Positions 1 through 9,951 of a DNA stretch of 64,000 bases are shown here, piece after piece. Position 1 is the stretch's first letter. Each line of letters begins with the position of its first letter. Both the position numbers and the translations under genes were made by a program. The DNA is from Flavobacteriales bacterium (GTDB lineage Bacteria > Bacteroidota > Bacteroidia > Flavobacteriales_G > Salibacteraceae). The DNA lies in the NCBI GenBank assembly GCA_013204105.1, contig JABMOM010000045.1, forward strand, positions 1 to 64,000, given 5' to 3'. The notes beneath the pieces were generated by a model. That model saw only the letters and a list, made by a program, of their open reading frames with translations. It was not told where the DNA came from and did not search any database.

Positions 1-702
1 GACGTCGCACTTGTTGGCGGCGGTGGTTTTCCGCAACCCGGAGAAATCTCACTGGCCCACAATGGGGTCCTCTTCCTCGACGAGCTTCCAGAATTCAAAC
101 GGACTGTGCTCGAAGTAATGCGTCAACCCATGGAGGAGAGAAGGGTCACCATTTCGAGGGCACGTTTATCGGTGGATTATCCTGCGGCTTTCATGCTGGT
201 AGCCTCCATGAACCCATGTCCTTGTGGCTTCTACAATCACCCGGAAAAAGACTGCGTTTGTCCACCCGGAGTAGTCCAGAAATACCTCAATAAAATCTCC
301 GGCCCTTTGCTCGACCGCATCGACATTCATATTGAAGTAACCCCAGTGAATTTCGAAGAATTGTCAGACAAGCGTTTAGCCGAACCCAGTGATGCTGTGA
401 GGAAGCGCGTTATGGCATCTCGGCAGATCCAAGAACGACGTTTTGAAAGTGTCGAGGCCACCTATTGCAACGCTCAAATGAGTAAGCAATTGATTACTAG
501 GCATTGTGCTCTAGATGAAACAAGTCAGGGTCTCCTTAAGAAAGCCATGGATCGATTAGGCCTATCTGCACGGGCTTACGACCGCATCCTCAAAGTAGCC
601 CGAACGATTGCGGATCTAGACGCCTCACAAAGCATTGGAACAGAGCATATTGCAGAAGCCATTCAATTTCGCAGCCTAGATCGGAATGACTGGGCTGGGT
701 AA
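1..702 (+). CDS. comM: ComM/YifB-family Mg-chelatase-like AAA+ ATPase, C-terminal part (5' end outside window)
   Basis: The reading frame is open from base 1, so the N-terminal LonC-like domain and Walker A lie upstream of the window. The visible 233 residues start inside the AAA+ core: GGGG-PQPGEISLAH, then the Walker B stretch GVLFLDELPEF (residues 22-32). A Cys-rich NPCPCG...CVC segment and the Mg-chelatase C-terminal helical domain follow. ComM-type proteins are hexameric helicases that promote branch migration during natural transformation; the role here is inferred from family only. It ends in TAA, with 205 noncoding bases before the next gene. Confidence 0.9.
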   Translation, partial: DVALVGGGGFPQPGEISLAHNGVLFLDELPEFKRTVLEVMRQPMEERRVTISRARLSVDYPAAFMLVASMNPCPCGFYNHPEKDCVCPPGVVQKYLNKISGPLLDRIDIHIEVTPVNFEELSDKRLAEPSDAVRKRVMASRQIQERRFESVEATYCNAQMSKQLITRHCALDETSQGLLKKAMDRLGLSARAYDRILKVARTIADLDASQSIGTEHIAEAIQFRSLDRNDWAG

Positions 703-907
703 GCGACCTTGCCACCTCGTCTTTTTGGGCATGCGCGTGGGCCGTATATTCGTAATCCTTTAAAAATTTAAAGCAAACAACTCGACTAACCGTCGCTAAG
801 CCCTGGGCAAACGAGTCTTTACGCAGCGCTTTGTTGCTTTTAAGTGACGCCTATCATTTTTAAACCAACTGTCGAAGCTGTATTTTGTGGAATCAATTGA
901 TAATCAG

Positions 908-2920
908 ATGAAAAATCTATACTTCTTACTGATCTCTCTTCTACTCATCGCTCCTCTTACAAGTGGCGCTCAATGCATCTCAACTGTGCAGGTGGGCAAC
1001 TACACTGCCAGCGGCAGCACATTCAACCAACAGCAGATTTTCTCTTGCAACTTCGCGGGAGACTACGCCATTGTGAATATCCCTGTAGGCATCTGGACGT
1101 TCAGTACCAGCGTATCCACGGATTACATCACCCTAACCAATACTTCCAACGTCGTATTGGCGACAGGAGCAGGTTCCTTGCAATTTGGCGCAAGCTCGGC
1201 GATGACCGTGAGGATGCATATTTTCCAAAATTCATCCTGTGATGAGCAATTCAGCTGTCGAAATTCCTACGTGCAACAAAATGCGATTCCTATTCCACAA
1301 ATAAGCGCAAGCGACACCTTCGTCTGTGATGGAGACGGCCCGGTTACATTGACTGCAACCAACTTGTTCGGCACCCAAACGTATTGGTATGCTGGATCCT
1401 GCAATTCAACGCCCATCGACTCGGGTAGTTCAACGGTAGTGGATCCCGCCAGCACTACGACCTATTATTCCAACAATCAATTCAACGGAGGCGTAGGCGA
1501 GTGCGATTCGTTCACCTTAAATATCACTCCGATTCCATCGGTAGTCTTCTCATCGGTGCAAGATGTGCTGTGCAATGGTGATTCTACGGGTTCTATCACC
1601 GCAAGCACCTCCAACGGCAGCTCGCCATATAGTTATGCATGGAACTCTGGACAAACAAGCGCGACCATCTCTGACCTGCCCCCTGGAGTCTATGAGGTCA
1701 TCGTCATCGATACGTTCGGCTGCTCTGACACCAACGATGTTACGATCAGCGAGCCAGATGCCCTGGCTTCTACCATGGCCATACTTAGTGAACCCGATTG
1801 CTTCGGTGATCAGACCGGTTCGGCTCAAGTCAGCGTCACCGGAGGCATTGCGCCATACATCTATTCATGGTCTAACGGCGACCCAGATGATTTGATTGAC
1901 AATGTAGGGGCGGATACGTATTTCGTAGACATCCTTGACTCCAATGGCTGCGTATTGAAAGACACGGCCATCATTACGCAACCTGCTGATATCACGCTAG
2001 CCCTATCGCAATTGGTCAATGTCGATTGCAATGGAGGGTCAAGTGGCTTCATGGAAGTGCTTGCTTTTGGGGGTGCCGGAAGTTTGACGTTTAACTGGTC
2101 CACCGGATCGACGTCTCCGTCTATCAGCAATCTGTCGGCAGGGGTTTATACGGTCACCATCTCTGACACCAATGCGTGTGAGAAGGTCTACTCAGACACG
2201 ATCAACGAGCCCGTTCCGCTTCAAACTTCTTTTGACGTTACGGACGCTACGTGCCATGATTCAGACGATGGTAGTGTAACCGTATCCAATACGGGCGCTA
2301 CTGCTCCCTATGCCTATGCCTGGTCAACGGGTGGGGCTACCAACAGCATCAACACCCTCGACACAGGCAGCTACGTCGTCACCATCACCGATGACAGCGG
2401 ATGTGTATACGAAGAAAGCGTTGTCGTAACTTATCTGAACGAAGACCCCATCATCCCGCTGGACAGCACCGCTAAATTATGCGCGGGTTTTGAGATTACG
2501 TTGGATGCAGGAAATGAAGGCGGATCGTTCAACTGGTCTACCGGCGCTAGTTCACAAAGTATTCAAGTGGACTCTGGAGGTGCATACACGGTCGTAGTCA
2601 TCGACGGCAACGGCTGTTCAAGCGCAGCCACCGTACTTGTAGTGGAAGATGCCTGCGTTGGGATACAGGAGAACACTTTCGAAGCTGGGCTTAGCCTCTT
2701 TCCTAACCCAACCCAAGGTGAGCTGAATGTAATCTTAGGGTCAGGACGCAAAGGAAACACCGCACTGCGCGTATTGACTTCAGATGGACGCGTGGTCTTG
2801 CAGCACACCTTCAATGCTGATCAAACCAGCCTCAACTTAAGCGATTTGAGCAAAGGGATTTACTTTATTCAAGTCGAGCAAGAAGGTGGAACCGCTACAC
2901 AACAAATCATCGTACAGTAG
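908..2920 (+). CDS. T9SS-exported adhesin-like protein with SprB repeats
   Basis: A 670-residue secreted protein. An in-frame GTG lies 21 bases upstream (887), but the ATG at 908 starts directly at a good signal peptide (MKNLYFLLISLLL, cleavage near SGAQ), so I prefer it. The middle holds four to five SprB-type repeats, each with a C-(N/F/H)-G/D-D-GS opening, an Y(A/S)WS(T)G core and an end like G-Y-V-T-I-D-GC. The last 75 residues are a type A T9SS sorting domain (LFPNPTQGELNV ... GIYFIQV ... QIIVQ), predicting export by PorSS and surface attachment or release. Likely role: adhesion or gliding-associated surface protein. No partner genes are adjacent. Confidence 0.85.
   Translation: MKNLYFLLISLLLIAPLTSGAQCISTVQVGNYTASGSTFNQQQIFSCNFAGDYAIVNIPVGIWTFSTSVSTDYITLTNTSNVVLATGAGSLQFGASSAMTVRMHIFQNSSCDEQFSCRNSYVQQNAIPIPQISASDTFVCDGDGPVTLTATNLFGTQTYWYAGSCNSTPIDSGSSTVVDPASTTTYYSNNQFNGGVGECDSFTLNITPIPSVVFSSVQDVLCNGDSTGSITASTSNGSSPYSYAWNSGQTSATISDLPPGVYEVIVIDTFGCSDTNDVTISEPDALASTMAILSEPDCFGDQTGSAQVSVTGGIAPYIYSWSNGDPDDLIDNVGADTYFVDILDSNGCVLKDTAIITQPADITLALSQLVNVDCNGGSSGFMEVLAFGGAGSLTFNWSTGSTSPSISNLSAGVYTVTISDTNACEKVYSDTINEPVPLQTSFDVTDATCHDSDDGSVTVSNTGATAPYAYAWSTGGATNSINTLDTGSYVVTITDDSGCVYEESVVVTYLNEDPIIPLDSTAKLCAGFEITLDAGNEGGSFNWSTGASSQSIQVDSGGAYTVVVIDGNGCSSAATVLVVEDACVGIQENTFEAGLSLFPNPTQGELNVILGSGRKGNTALRVLTSDGRVVLQHTFNADQTSLNLSDLSKGIYFIQVEQEGGTATQQIIVQ
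1561..2650 (+). repeat. SprB repeat array inside the T9SS adhesin
   Basis: Tandem degenerate repeats of about 70-75 codons begin near 1561, 1791, 2017, 2240 and (more divergent) 2470. Each has a conserved Cys near the start, a Trp-Ser in the core and a Gly-Cys or Ala-Cys near the end. They are similar at protein level but clearly diverged in DNA, so this is an old expansion. Confidence 0.7.
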
Positions 2921-2948
2921 ATAAAGAATACACAAACCACAGAGCGCG

Positions 2949-2988
2949 CCGCCGGATCCTTGAATATTTCAGGACTCCGGCGGTGTCG
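2949..2988 (+). terminator. Long GC-rich hairpin after the SprB-repeat gene
   Basis: Eight perfect GC-rich pairs (CCGCCGGA with TCCGGCGG) continue inward through TCCT-GAA / TTC-AGGA to a three-base loop. Only a weak T-tract follows (TGTCGTTTCC), so this may be a weak intrinsic terminator or an mRNA 3'-end stabiliser. It lies between the stop at 2920 and the promoter-like box at 3014. Confidence 0.6.
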
Positions 2989-3013
2989 TTTCCGAGCGAT
3001 AGCGGGATATAGC

Positions 3014-3021
3014 TACCTTCG
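3014..3021 (+). promoter_or_regulatory. Bacteroidota -7 box variant TACCTTCG
   Basis: TACCTTCG differs from the Bacteroidota -7 consensus TAnnTTTG at one base. It ends five bases before the ATG at 3027, so transcription would start at or very near the start codon. I see no clear -33 TTTG. The same octamer precedes the starts at 42504 (+) and 28322 (-). Confidence 0.4.
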
Positions 3022-3026
3022 CCCCC

Positions 3027-3776
3027 ATGATCAGAGGAAAGAAAGTGGTGGTGGTAATGCCTGCGTATAATGCGGAAAAGACACTCAAAACAACGTACGA
3101 AGAACTTCCCTTCGACATCGTTGATGATGTCGTGCTGGTGGATGATAAAAGTTCAGATCACACCTCTGAACTCGCACGGCAGATCGGAATCAAGCATGTA
3201 ATCACGCACGAGCAAAATCTCGGCTATGGCGGTAATCAGAAGTCTTGCTATCGCAAAGCGCTGGAACTCGACGCTGACATTACGATCATGGTACATCCAG
3301 ACTATCAATACACGCCAAAGTTGGTCCCCGCTATGGCTGACATCATTGCAAGCGGACTCTATGACGCCGTTTTGGCAAGCCGAATTCTAGGGAAGGGTGC
3401 CTTGCGAGGAGGAATGCCTATGTACAAATACATAGCAAACCGCTTCCTTACATTGACCCAAAACATCCTCATCGGTCAAAAATTAAGTGAGTATCACACC
3501 GGGTATCGAGCGTTCTCGAAACGCATCCTTCAAACCATCGACTTTGAATCCAATTCGGATGACTTCGTATTTGACAATCAAATGATCTGTCAAGTCTTCC
3601 ACGCCGATTTCGAAATCGCAGAAGTGACTTGTCCCACCAAATATTTCGAAGAAGCATCCTCGATCAACTTTGCCCGAAGCACGACCTACGGACTGGGTGT
3701 ACTGAAAACCTCTATGCAATACTGGGCTAGCAAACGTGGCTTGATTAAGCCACGGATCTTTCAGGCCAAGAAGTAA
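3027..3776 (+). CDS. Family 2 glycosyltransferase, polyprenyl-phosphate sugar transferase type
   Basis: A 249-residue GT2 protein. The GT-A fold starts at VVVVMPAYNAEKTL, with nucleotide-sugar motif VDDKSSD near residue 37 and MVHPDYQY near residue 90, the usual acidic site of this DPM1-like group. No C-terminal membrane pair is apparent, so it probably works at the membrane surface, charging undecaprenyl or dolichyl phosphate. The PAP2 gene follows after 4 bases and then an ArnT-like transferase, so the three probably supply and use a lipid-linked sugar for envelope modification. The exact sugar cannot be read from the sequence. Confidence 0.85.
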   Translation: MIRGKKVVVVMPAYNAEKTLKTTYEELPFDIVDDVVLVDDKSSDHTSELARQIGIKHVITHEQNLGYGGNQKSCYRKALELDADITIMVHPDYQYTPKLVPAMADIIASGLYDAVLASRILGKGALRGGMPMYKYIANRFLTLTQNILIGQKLSEYHTGYRAFSKRILQTIDFESNSDDFVFDNQMICQVFHADFEIAEVTCPTKYFEEASSINFARSTTYGLGVLKTSMQYWASKRGLIKPRIFQAKK

Positions 3777-3780
3777 TGAT

Positions 3781-4425
3781 ATGATCTCTACACTCCGCTC
3801 GTTCCGTTATTTTCTCCTTCCATTTGCCTTGTGGATAGCGGTAGGGCTAACCGTCATATTCGTAACCGACAAAGAGGCGTTGCATGTTGGGATCAACCAG
3901 TTCCACCATCCGATCTTCGATGCCTTTTTCAAGTATACTACCTACCTCGGTGACGGTGTTTTTGGCGCCTTTATCGTTCTTCTCGGTTTTGTCTACCGGA
4001 TTCGCTACGGCGTAATCGGTCTTATTGGGCTTGCGGGTTCAGGCCTTTTAACGCAAGTCTTGAAGCGACAGGTATTTGGAGATCACTTCAGGCCATCAGC
4101 AGTCCTTAAACATCTTTCTGAACTACACTACGTGGATGGCGTCGAGTTGCACGCTCACTTCTCCTTTCCATCGGGTCATTCAACCGTTTCCTTTGCCATT
4201 TTCTTATTCCTGGCGTTCGTCGCGCGAGATCGCCGATTGCAATTGTTATGCTTCATTCTTGGGCTGACGGTGGCGTTCAGCAGGGTCTACATCAGTCAGC
4301 ACTTCTTTGAAGACATCTTCGTCGGCAGCATCATTGGAACAGTGATCACCTTGCTTGCCATCCACTTATTACAGCACCGAACTTGGGGAGAAAAAGGGCT
4401 CGTAGCAATCTTTGATCGATCGTGA
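3781..4425 (+). CDS. PAP2-superfamily membrane phosphatase
   Basis: A 214-residue protein with about six membrane segments and the complete PAP2 signature: KRQVFGDHFRPS (motif 1), FPSGHST (motif 2, catalytic His) and SRVYISQHFFEDIFVG (motif 3). Such enzymes remove phosphate from undecaprenyl pyrophosphate, phosphatidic acid or lipid A on the periplasmic side. Between a polyprenyl-phosphate GT2 and an ArnT-like transferase, a role in recycling lipid carrier or trimming lipid A phosphate is plausible (inference). Its TGA stop overlaps the next ATG as TGATG. Confidence 0.88.
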   Translation: MISTLRSFRYFLLPFALWIAVGLTVIFVTDKEALHVGINQFHHPIFDAFFKYTTYLGDGVFGAFIVLLGFVYRIRYGVIGLIGLAGSGLLTQVLKRQVFGDHFRPSAVLKHLSELHYVDGVELHAHFSFPSGHSTVSFAIFLFLAFVARDRRLQLLCFILGLTVAFSRVYISQHFFEDIFVGSIIGTVITLLAIHLLQHRTWGEKGLVAIFDRS

Positions 4426-6044
4426 TGCGAAGGGATCATATCGCATTGTTCTTCCTTAGCGCCTTGTTCTTTTTGCCCTTTCTTGGTCACGTCCACCTCT
4501 TTGATTGGGACGAAATCAATTTCGCGGAAAGTGCGCGCGAAATGCTGCTCACCGGGAATTGGTTCCAAGTACAGATCAACTTTCAACCCTTCTGGGAAAA
4601 ACCTCCCCTGTTTTTTTGGATGCAAGCCTCTGGAATGCGTATCCTGGGTGTTGGTGAATACGCAGCTCGATTGCCGAATGCCATTGCCGGAATACTAACA
4701 CTTCAGGTAATATTTATAATTGGTAAACGGTGGCACGACCGCACGATGGCTTGGACGTGGGTCCTCCTGTATCTAGGAAGCTTTTTACCCCACCTATATT
4801 TCCGATCCGGCATCATCGATCCTTGGTTCAACCTCTTTATCTTCTTGTCGGTATACCACCTATTTCTGGTGCTCGAACACGGGGAACAACATCGTTCAAG
4901 GAACGCGCTTTTAGCCGGGTGCTTCAGTGGATTAGCGATCCTTACTAAAGGACCGGTTGGGCTTCTGCTTCTTATGCTGACGTTCCTGGTTTGGCTGAGC
5001 TTCAAACGCTTCCGAGTTCGCGTGCCCTGGAAGGAAGTAGGCCTGTTCGCTGTCGCTTGTTTTGGGGTGACTACGCTCTGGTTTGGCTACGAGACACTAA
5101 CGAATGGCCCTTGGTTCCTCCAAGAGTTCTTCGCCTATCAGCTGGACTTACTCTTGCATCCTGTGGCCGGACACAAGCAACCTTTCTTCTATCATTTTGT
5201 AGTCGTACTGATCGGATGCTTCCCCTTATCGATCATTGCCCTTCCTGCCTTTTCTCGTCACTTCAAGGGTGACGATCACAGGTTTTCAACGTGGATGAAG
5301 TACCTTTTTTGGGTAGTGATGATCCTTTTCTCCATCGTCACCACTAAGATTGTCCACTACAGCTCGATGGCCTATTTGCCCCTTGCTTATTTAGCTGCGC
5401 TGGTCATTCAACGCACCGTTCAGTCCAAGACGGCACTTCCGTTGTGGATACGCAACTGGATTCTTATCCAAGGCGCCATCCTTGGCGCAGCCATCGCGCT
5501 CGTTCCAATTGCCATTTCCTTCAAAGATGTGTGGATTGGTTGGGTCCTTGACCCCTTCGTTGTGGGCAACCTGGCGGTAAACGTTCCCCTTGGAGGTTGG
5601 GAATGGCTGATCGGAGTAGCGTATATTTCTGTGATTCTCATCGCTGTGGTTTCGCTGCGAACTGACCCGATGAGAGGACTGCGTATCCTCACCCTGGGTT
5701 CGGCGCTAACCATCTTCACGACCTTACTTGTTATTGTTCCTAAGATTGAACGTTTCAGTCAAGGTGCAGCGATCGAGTTCTTTGAACATCACAGCAAAGA
5801 GCCGGTATACTTTGAAACGTTTGGATACAAGAGCTATGCGCACTACTTCTATGGAAGGATTACGCTGGAGAATGCGCATACGATGAGCGAGCACGGGCTG
5901 CGCCGAGCAGATAGACCGGTAATGATCTCCGTGCGCGTTAATCGACTCGACAAATTCAAAGAGGAATACCCTCGAGCCACTTTCCTATACGAAGCCGGCG
6001 GATTTCACTTTTACCGTTTGATTCCAGATCAATCCAAGACTTGA
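4425..6044 (+). CDS. ArnT-like GT83/GT39 family membrane glycosyltransferase
   Basis: A 539-residue GT-C protein with a dozen or so hydrophobic segments. The first periplasmic loop has the catalytic-type motif [15 protein letters not shown] followed by [10 protein letters not shown], matching ArnT-family enzymes that move a sugar from undecaprenyl phosphate to lipid A or another acceptor. I chose the ATG at 4425 (TGATG coupling with the PAP2 stop) over the GTG one codon earlier. The C-terminal soluble part (from about residue 440) is short. The stop lies 16 bases inside the convergent secA 3' end, with no terminator between them. Confidence 0.85.
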   Translation: MRRDHIALFFLSALFFLPFLGHVHLFDWDEINFAESAREMLLTGNWFQVQINFQPFWEKPPLFFWMQASGMRILGVGEYAARLPNAIAGILTLQVIFIIGKRWHDRTMAWTWVLLYLGSFLPHLYFRSGIIDPWFNLFIFLSVYHLFLVLEHGEQHRSRNALLAGCFSGLAILTKGPVGLLLLMLTFLVWLSFKRFRVRVPWKEVGLFAVACFGVTTLWFGYETLTNGPWFLQEFFAYQLDLLLHPVAGHKQPFFYHFVVVLIGCFPLSIIALPAFSRHFKGDDHRFSTWMKYLFWVVMILFSIVTTKIVHYSSMAYLPLAYLAALVIQRTVQSKTALPLWIRNWILIQGAILGAAIALVPIAISFKDVWIGWVLDPFVVGNLAVNVPLGGWEWLIGVAYISVILIAVVSLRTDPMRGLRILTLGSALTIFTTLLVIVPKIERFSQGAAIEFFEHHSKEPVYFETFGYKSYAHYFYGRITLENAHTMSEHGLRRADRPVMISVRVNRLDKFKEEYPRATFLYEAGGFHFYRLIPDQSKT

Positions 6045-9000
6045 AGGATCTCCCAGAATCCCTGCTCAACCTTTTGCTCTGCCATCTTGAATTTCACCAC
6101 TTGGGTCTCCCCTGACTTTACGTCGCGAATCTCAACCCGATCATTTCGACCTGGCTTTTTAATCACTTTTACCGGTTCGCGCCTTACCTCACTCTGCCCT
6201 CCAGAATTCGTCGAGACGTTCGTGGCTTGATTCGGATTAGCTGTGACATCACGGCGAGTGGCCGATACATTGTCCAACGCGGGGTCTGGCTGTTGGCCTT
6301 GGGTAGCATGCGCTTGATCAGCTTGTTGATTTGGGAGCGATGCTCGGAAAAGGAAGCTGACAATGTCTTTGTTCACCTTCTCCATCAACTTCTCAAAGAG
6401 GCCATATGACTCAAATTTGTAGATGAGGAGCGGATCCTTTTGTTCGTACCTAGCGTTCTGTACGGATTGTCGCAAGTCATCCATGTCCCTCAGGTGTTCT
6501 TTCCAGTGCAGGTCGATCATCGCCAACGTTGAAGCCTTCTCCAATTCTAGTCGGATGTTTCTTCCTTCCTTAGCGATCGCCTCTTCCATGTTCACCACTA
6601 ACGGCAGTGCCTTCTTTCCATCGGTCAACGGAATCTCGATGTTACGGTATTGCTCTCCTTGAGTCTCGTGCACGCGCTGAATCACCGGAAGCGCGAGTTG
6701 ACTGATGAACTGGCTCTTCTTTTGATAATGCTCAATCGCCTTGGAGAACACCACGTCGATCATTTCTTCTGGCGATTGCTCCAAGAAGTCCCCTTCCTTA
6801 ATGGGCGACTGAATGGTAAGCGTTCGATATAATTCCAATTCGAAGCCTTCGTAATCTCTAGCTTCTTGATATTCATTCACAATTGCCGAACAGACATCAT
6901 GGATTGCGTTCGCCGTTTCCACGCCCATGCGCTCTCCGAAGAGCGCATACCGACGTCTGCGATAAATCACTTCTCGCTGTGAATTCATTACGTCATCGTA
7001 TTCGAGCAAGTTCTTTCGAATACCGAAGTTGTTCTCCTCCACTTTTTTCTGTGCTCGCTCAATGCTATTGCTGACCATTCGGTGTTGAATTACCTCACCT
7101 TCTTCGAGACCCATGCGATCCATCAGCTTGGCGATGCGTTCAGAACCAAAAAGTCGCATGAGGTTATCCTCCAACGAGACAAAGAATTGAGAAGATCCAG
7201 GGTCCCCCTGTCGACCTGCCCGACCTCGAAGCTGACGGTCAACCCTTCTTGACTCATGTCGCTCTGTTCCAATGATCGCCAATCCACCGGCATCTTTTAC
7301 GCCTGTGCCCAATTTAATATCGGTTCCACGTCCCGCCATGTTTGTAGCAATCGTAACCGTTCCCGATTTACCCGCCTCTGCAACGACCTCCGCTTCCTTT
7401 TGGTGCAGTTTCGCGTTAAGCACCTGATGTGGAATCTTTCTCATCTTGAGCATTCGGCTCAGTAACTCGGAGATTTCAACGGAAGTTGTTCCAACCAAAA
7501 TAGGTCTCCCTGCGTTGCGCAGTTTCTCAACCTCGTCAATGACTCCGTTGTATTTTTCACGAGCAGTTTTGTAGACCAAGTCCTCCTTATCTGCACGCTG
7601 AATCGGACGGTTCGTTGGAATGACTACCACATCCAATTTATAGATCTCCCAGAATTCTCCGGCCTCCGTTTCTGCTGTACCCGTCATACCTGACAGCTTG
7701 TTGTACATGCGGAAATAATTCTGAAGGGTGATCGTGGCGTAGGTCTGGGTAGCAGCCTCAACCTTGACATTTTCTTTCGTTTCAATCGCTTGGTGAAGAC
7801 CGTCTGAATAACGTCGTCCTTCCATGACTCGACCGGTTTGTTCGTCGACGATTTTGACCTTCTCTTCCATGACGACATATTCCACGTCCTTTTCGAACAA
7901 TGCATACGCTTTGAGCAGTTGGTTCACCGCATGAATGCGTTCCGCCTTTTCCGCATAATCCGTGATGAGTCTGTCTTTTTCAATCGCCCTTTCATCTACA
8001 TCTGGAACACGCTGATCCAAGTCTGAAAGGTGTGAACTGATGTCTGGCATGATGAAGAAAGTGGGGTCATCCCCTTGATCCGTAATCAAGTCGATTCCTT
8101 TCTCCGTCAGTTCAATGCTGTTGTGTTTCTCGTCGATCACAAAGAACATCTCATCATCTACGAAGTGCATCTCCTTGCTCTGATCTTGCATGTAGTAATT
8201 CTCCCACTTCTGAAGCGTGGTTCGAATTCCTGGCTCACTCAGGTATTTGATCAATGCTTTGTTTTTCGGAAGTCCGCGGTAGCAGCGTAGCAATTGTTCT
8301 CCGCCCTTCTTCAGGTCGGCTTCTAACTGCTTCTTGTTGGTGGTATTCGTTTCATCAGATGCCAACAATTTCTTCGCTTCTGCAAGCAATTCTGTGATCA
8401 GTTTGCGCTGGGCACCAACCAATCGTTCCACCCTTGGTTTCAGGTTGAGGTACTCTTGCTGATCCCCTTTTGGAGTAGGTCCTGAGATGATTAAAGGCGT
8501 ACGCGCATCGTCAACAAGAACCGAGTCAACCTCATCCACAATCGCATAATTATGCACCTGCTGCACTAGGTCTTGGGTACGACTGGCCATGTTGTCGCGC
8601 AAGTAGTCAAAGCCGAATTCGTTGTTCGTGCCGTAAATGATGTCTTTCTTATAAGCTAGGCGACGCTCCTCACTGTTGGGCCTATGTTTGTCGATGCAGT
8701 CGATGGTCAATCCATGGAATTCAAAGATCGGGCCCATCCATTCGGAGTCACGGCGTGCGAGGTAATCGTTTACCGTTACCAAATGAACGCCTCTACCCGG
8801 AAGGGCGTTGAGGTATACGGGTAAGGTCGCGACCAATGTCTTTCCTTCACCGGTAGCCATTTCAGCAATCTTTCCTTGGTGCAATACCATACCGCCGATG
8901 AGCTGAACATCATAGTGGAGCATGTCCCAGATGATCTCAATTCCTGCGGCGTCCCATCGATTCTTCCAAATCGCTTTTTCTCCCTCTATGCTAACGTGCC

Positions 9001-9439
9001 CTTTTTCAGCGGCAATTTCACGGTCTGAATCTGTCGCGGTGACGGTAATGGTCTCATTCTCCTTGAACCGTCTCGCGGTTTCCTTCACTACCGCAAATGC
9101 TTCCGGAAGGATATCATCGAGGACCGCCTCTAGGTCTTCGGTCAATTGCTTTTCAAGTTTGTCAACCTCTTGATAGATCTCCTCCTTCTCCTGGATTTCG
9201 ATATTGTCTTCCTCGGTTCTCAGTTTCAGTTCAGCAATCTGGTCATTCACCCCCTTGGTCTCCAAAGCGATTTTATCCTTGAAGGCCTGGGTCTTTGCCC
9301 GGAGTTCATCGTGACTCAACGATGCGTAAGAAGAGAAGTGTTGGTTGATCTCTTCTACCCTAGGGTTGAGATCCTTGATGTCTTTTTCACTCTTATTTCC
9401 GAAAACCGAGTTGAGAAGTTTATTGACAATGTCAAGCAT
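6029..9439 (-). CDS. secA: Preprotein translocase ATPase SecA
   Basis: The 1,136-residue motor that drives proteins through SecYEG. Walker A is in [14 protein letters not shown] and Walker B in [15 protein letters not shown]; the SecA preprotein cross-linking domain and the second helicase domain ([24 protein letters not shown]) follow. It is longer than the roughly 900-residue E. coli protein because of inserts typical of Bacteroidota, including a charged N-terminal coiled region and an insert around residues 330-470. The C terminus lacks the usual zinc CxCxnCH tail and instead ends in a [16 protein letters not shown]-type segment. Monocistronic; a TAACTTTG box lies upstream at 9528-9535. 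Confidence 0.97.
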   Translation of the reverse strand: MLDIVNKLLNSVFGNKSEKDIKDLNPRVEEINQHFSSYASLSHDELRAKTQAFKDKIALETKGVNDQIAELKLRTEEDNIEIQEKEEIYQEVDKLEKQLTEDLEAVLDDILPEAFAVVKETARRFKENETITVTATDSDREIAAEKGHVSIEGEKAIWKNRWDAAGIEIIWDMLHYDVQLIGGMVLHQGKIAEMATGEGKTLVATLPVYLNALPGRGVHLVTVNDYLARRDSEWMGPIFEFHGLTIDCIDKHRPNSEERRLAYKKDIIYGTNNEFGFDYLRDNMASRTQDLVQQVHNYAIVDEVDSVLVDDARTPLIISGPTPKGDQQEYLNLKPRVERLVGAQRKLITELLAEAKKLLASDETNTTNKKQLEADLKKGGEQLLRCYRGLPKNKALIKYLSEPGIRTTLQKWENYYMQDQSKEMHFVDDEMFFVIDEKHNSIELTEKGIDLITDQGDDPTFFIMPDISSHLSDLDQRVPDVDERAIEKDRLITDYAEKAERIHAVNQLLKAYALFEKDVEYVVMEEKVKIVDEQTGRVMEGRRYSDGLHQAIETKENVKVEAATQTYATITLQNYFRMYNKLSGMTGTAETEAGEFWEIYKLDVVVIPTNRPIQRADKEDLVYKTAREKYNGVIDEVEKLRNAGRPILVGTTSVEISELLSRMLKMRKIPHQVLNAKLHQKEAEVVAEAGKSGTVTIATNMAGRGTDIKLGTGVKDAGGLAIIGTERHESRRVDRQLRGRAGRQGDPGSSQFFVSLEDNLMRLFGSERIAKLMDRMGLEEGEVIQHRMVSNSIERAQKKVEENNFGIRKNLLEYDDVMNSQREVIYRRRRYALFGERMGVETANAIHDVCSAIVNEYQEARDYEGFELELYRTLTIQSPIKEGDFLEQSPEEMIDVVFSKAIEHYQKKSQFISQLALPVIQRVHETQGEQYRNIEIPLTDGKKALPLVVNMEEAIAKEGRNIRLELEKASTLAMIDLHWKEHLRDMDDLRQSVQNARYEQKDPLLIYKFESYGLFEKLMEKVNKDIVSFLFRASLPNQQADQAHATQGQQPDPALDNVSATRRDVTANPNQATNVSTNSGGQSEVRREPVKVIKKPGRNDRVEIRDVKSGETQVVKFKMAEQKVEQGFWEILQVLD

Positions 9440-9527
9440 GGTGTATTCTATTGAGCATCCTCTTGGTCAATCACTTTGCCAAAGGGCAATTCATGACATT
9501 CTGCCATTCGTTTGTACCAAAGGGCGC

Positions 9528-9535
9528 CAAAGTTA
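9528..9535 (-). promoter_or_regulatory. Putative secA promoter -7 box (TAACTTTG)
   Basis: On the minus strand this reads TAACTTTG, a full match to TAnnTTTG. It would give a leader of about 80 bases before the secA ATG at 9439, long enough for leader regulation, but I could not identify a specific structure. No good TTTG was found at the -33 spacing. Confidence 0.45.
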
Positions 9536-9573
9536 CGCAGAATCGGAGGGTGTGTAACGGAAATTTAGGGCAA

Positions 9574-9600
9574 TGAAAAAGCCCCCTTTAGGAGGCTTCT
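9574..9600 (-). terminator. Rho-independent terminator of the DUF2795 gene
   Basis: Reading the minus strand, AAGCCTCC-TAAA-GGGGGCTT forms a stem with a four-base loop followed by TTTTTC. It lies 23 bases after the stop of the minus-strand DUF2795 gene and separates it from secA. Confidence 0.75.
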
Positions 9601-9622
9601 CAAATGTCAGTTTTATACGGCG

Positions 9623-9844
9623 TCAGTACTCGTCCTCATTGAAGAAGAAGTCATCCTTTGTCGGATAATCCGGCCAGATATCTTCGATCGTTTCGTAGCT
9701 CTCACCCTCGTCCTCTAGAGCCTGAAGATTCTCTACAACTTCGAGTGGTGCTCCCGTTCGCATAGCGAAGTCGATCAACTCATCTTTCGTCGCTGGCCAA
9801 GGTGCATCCTCCAGATATGACGCCAATTCTAGTGTCCAATACAT
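9623..9844 (-). CDS. Small acidic DUF2795 family protein
   Basis: A 73-residue cytoplasmic protein rich in Asp and Glu. The segment LASYLEDAPWPATKDELIDFAMRTG and the acidic DIWPDYPTKDDFFFNEDEY tail match the short DUF2795 proteins common in Bacteroidota. No function is established. It has its own well-formed promoter (TTG-N19-TATTTTTG at 9877-9907) and its own terminator, so it is a compact single-gene unit that is probably well expressed. Confidence 0.85.
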   Translation of the reverse strand: MYWTLELASYLEDAPWPATKDELIDFAMRTGAPLEVVENLQALEDEGESYETIEDIWPDYPTKDDFFFNEDEY

Positions 9845-9876
9845 TGATTCCTAATTAAACAGTCCTTACCAAGCCG

Positions 9877-9907
9877 CAAAAATATCATTTTGACCAAAGG
9901 ATGCAAG
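9877..9907 (-). promoter_or_regulatory. Bacteroidota-type promoter of the DUF2795 gene
   Basis: Minus strand: CTTG at -33 (9907-9904), exactly 19 bases of spacer, then TATTTTTG (9884-9877), a full match to TAnnTTTG. The predicted leader is about 25-30 bases. One of the two cleanest promoters in the window. Confidence 0.65.
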
Positions 9908-9951
9908 CGGAATTTAAAATGGTGAATACACCTGTTTATCAGAGCGTTAGA

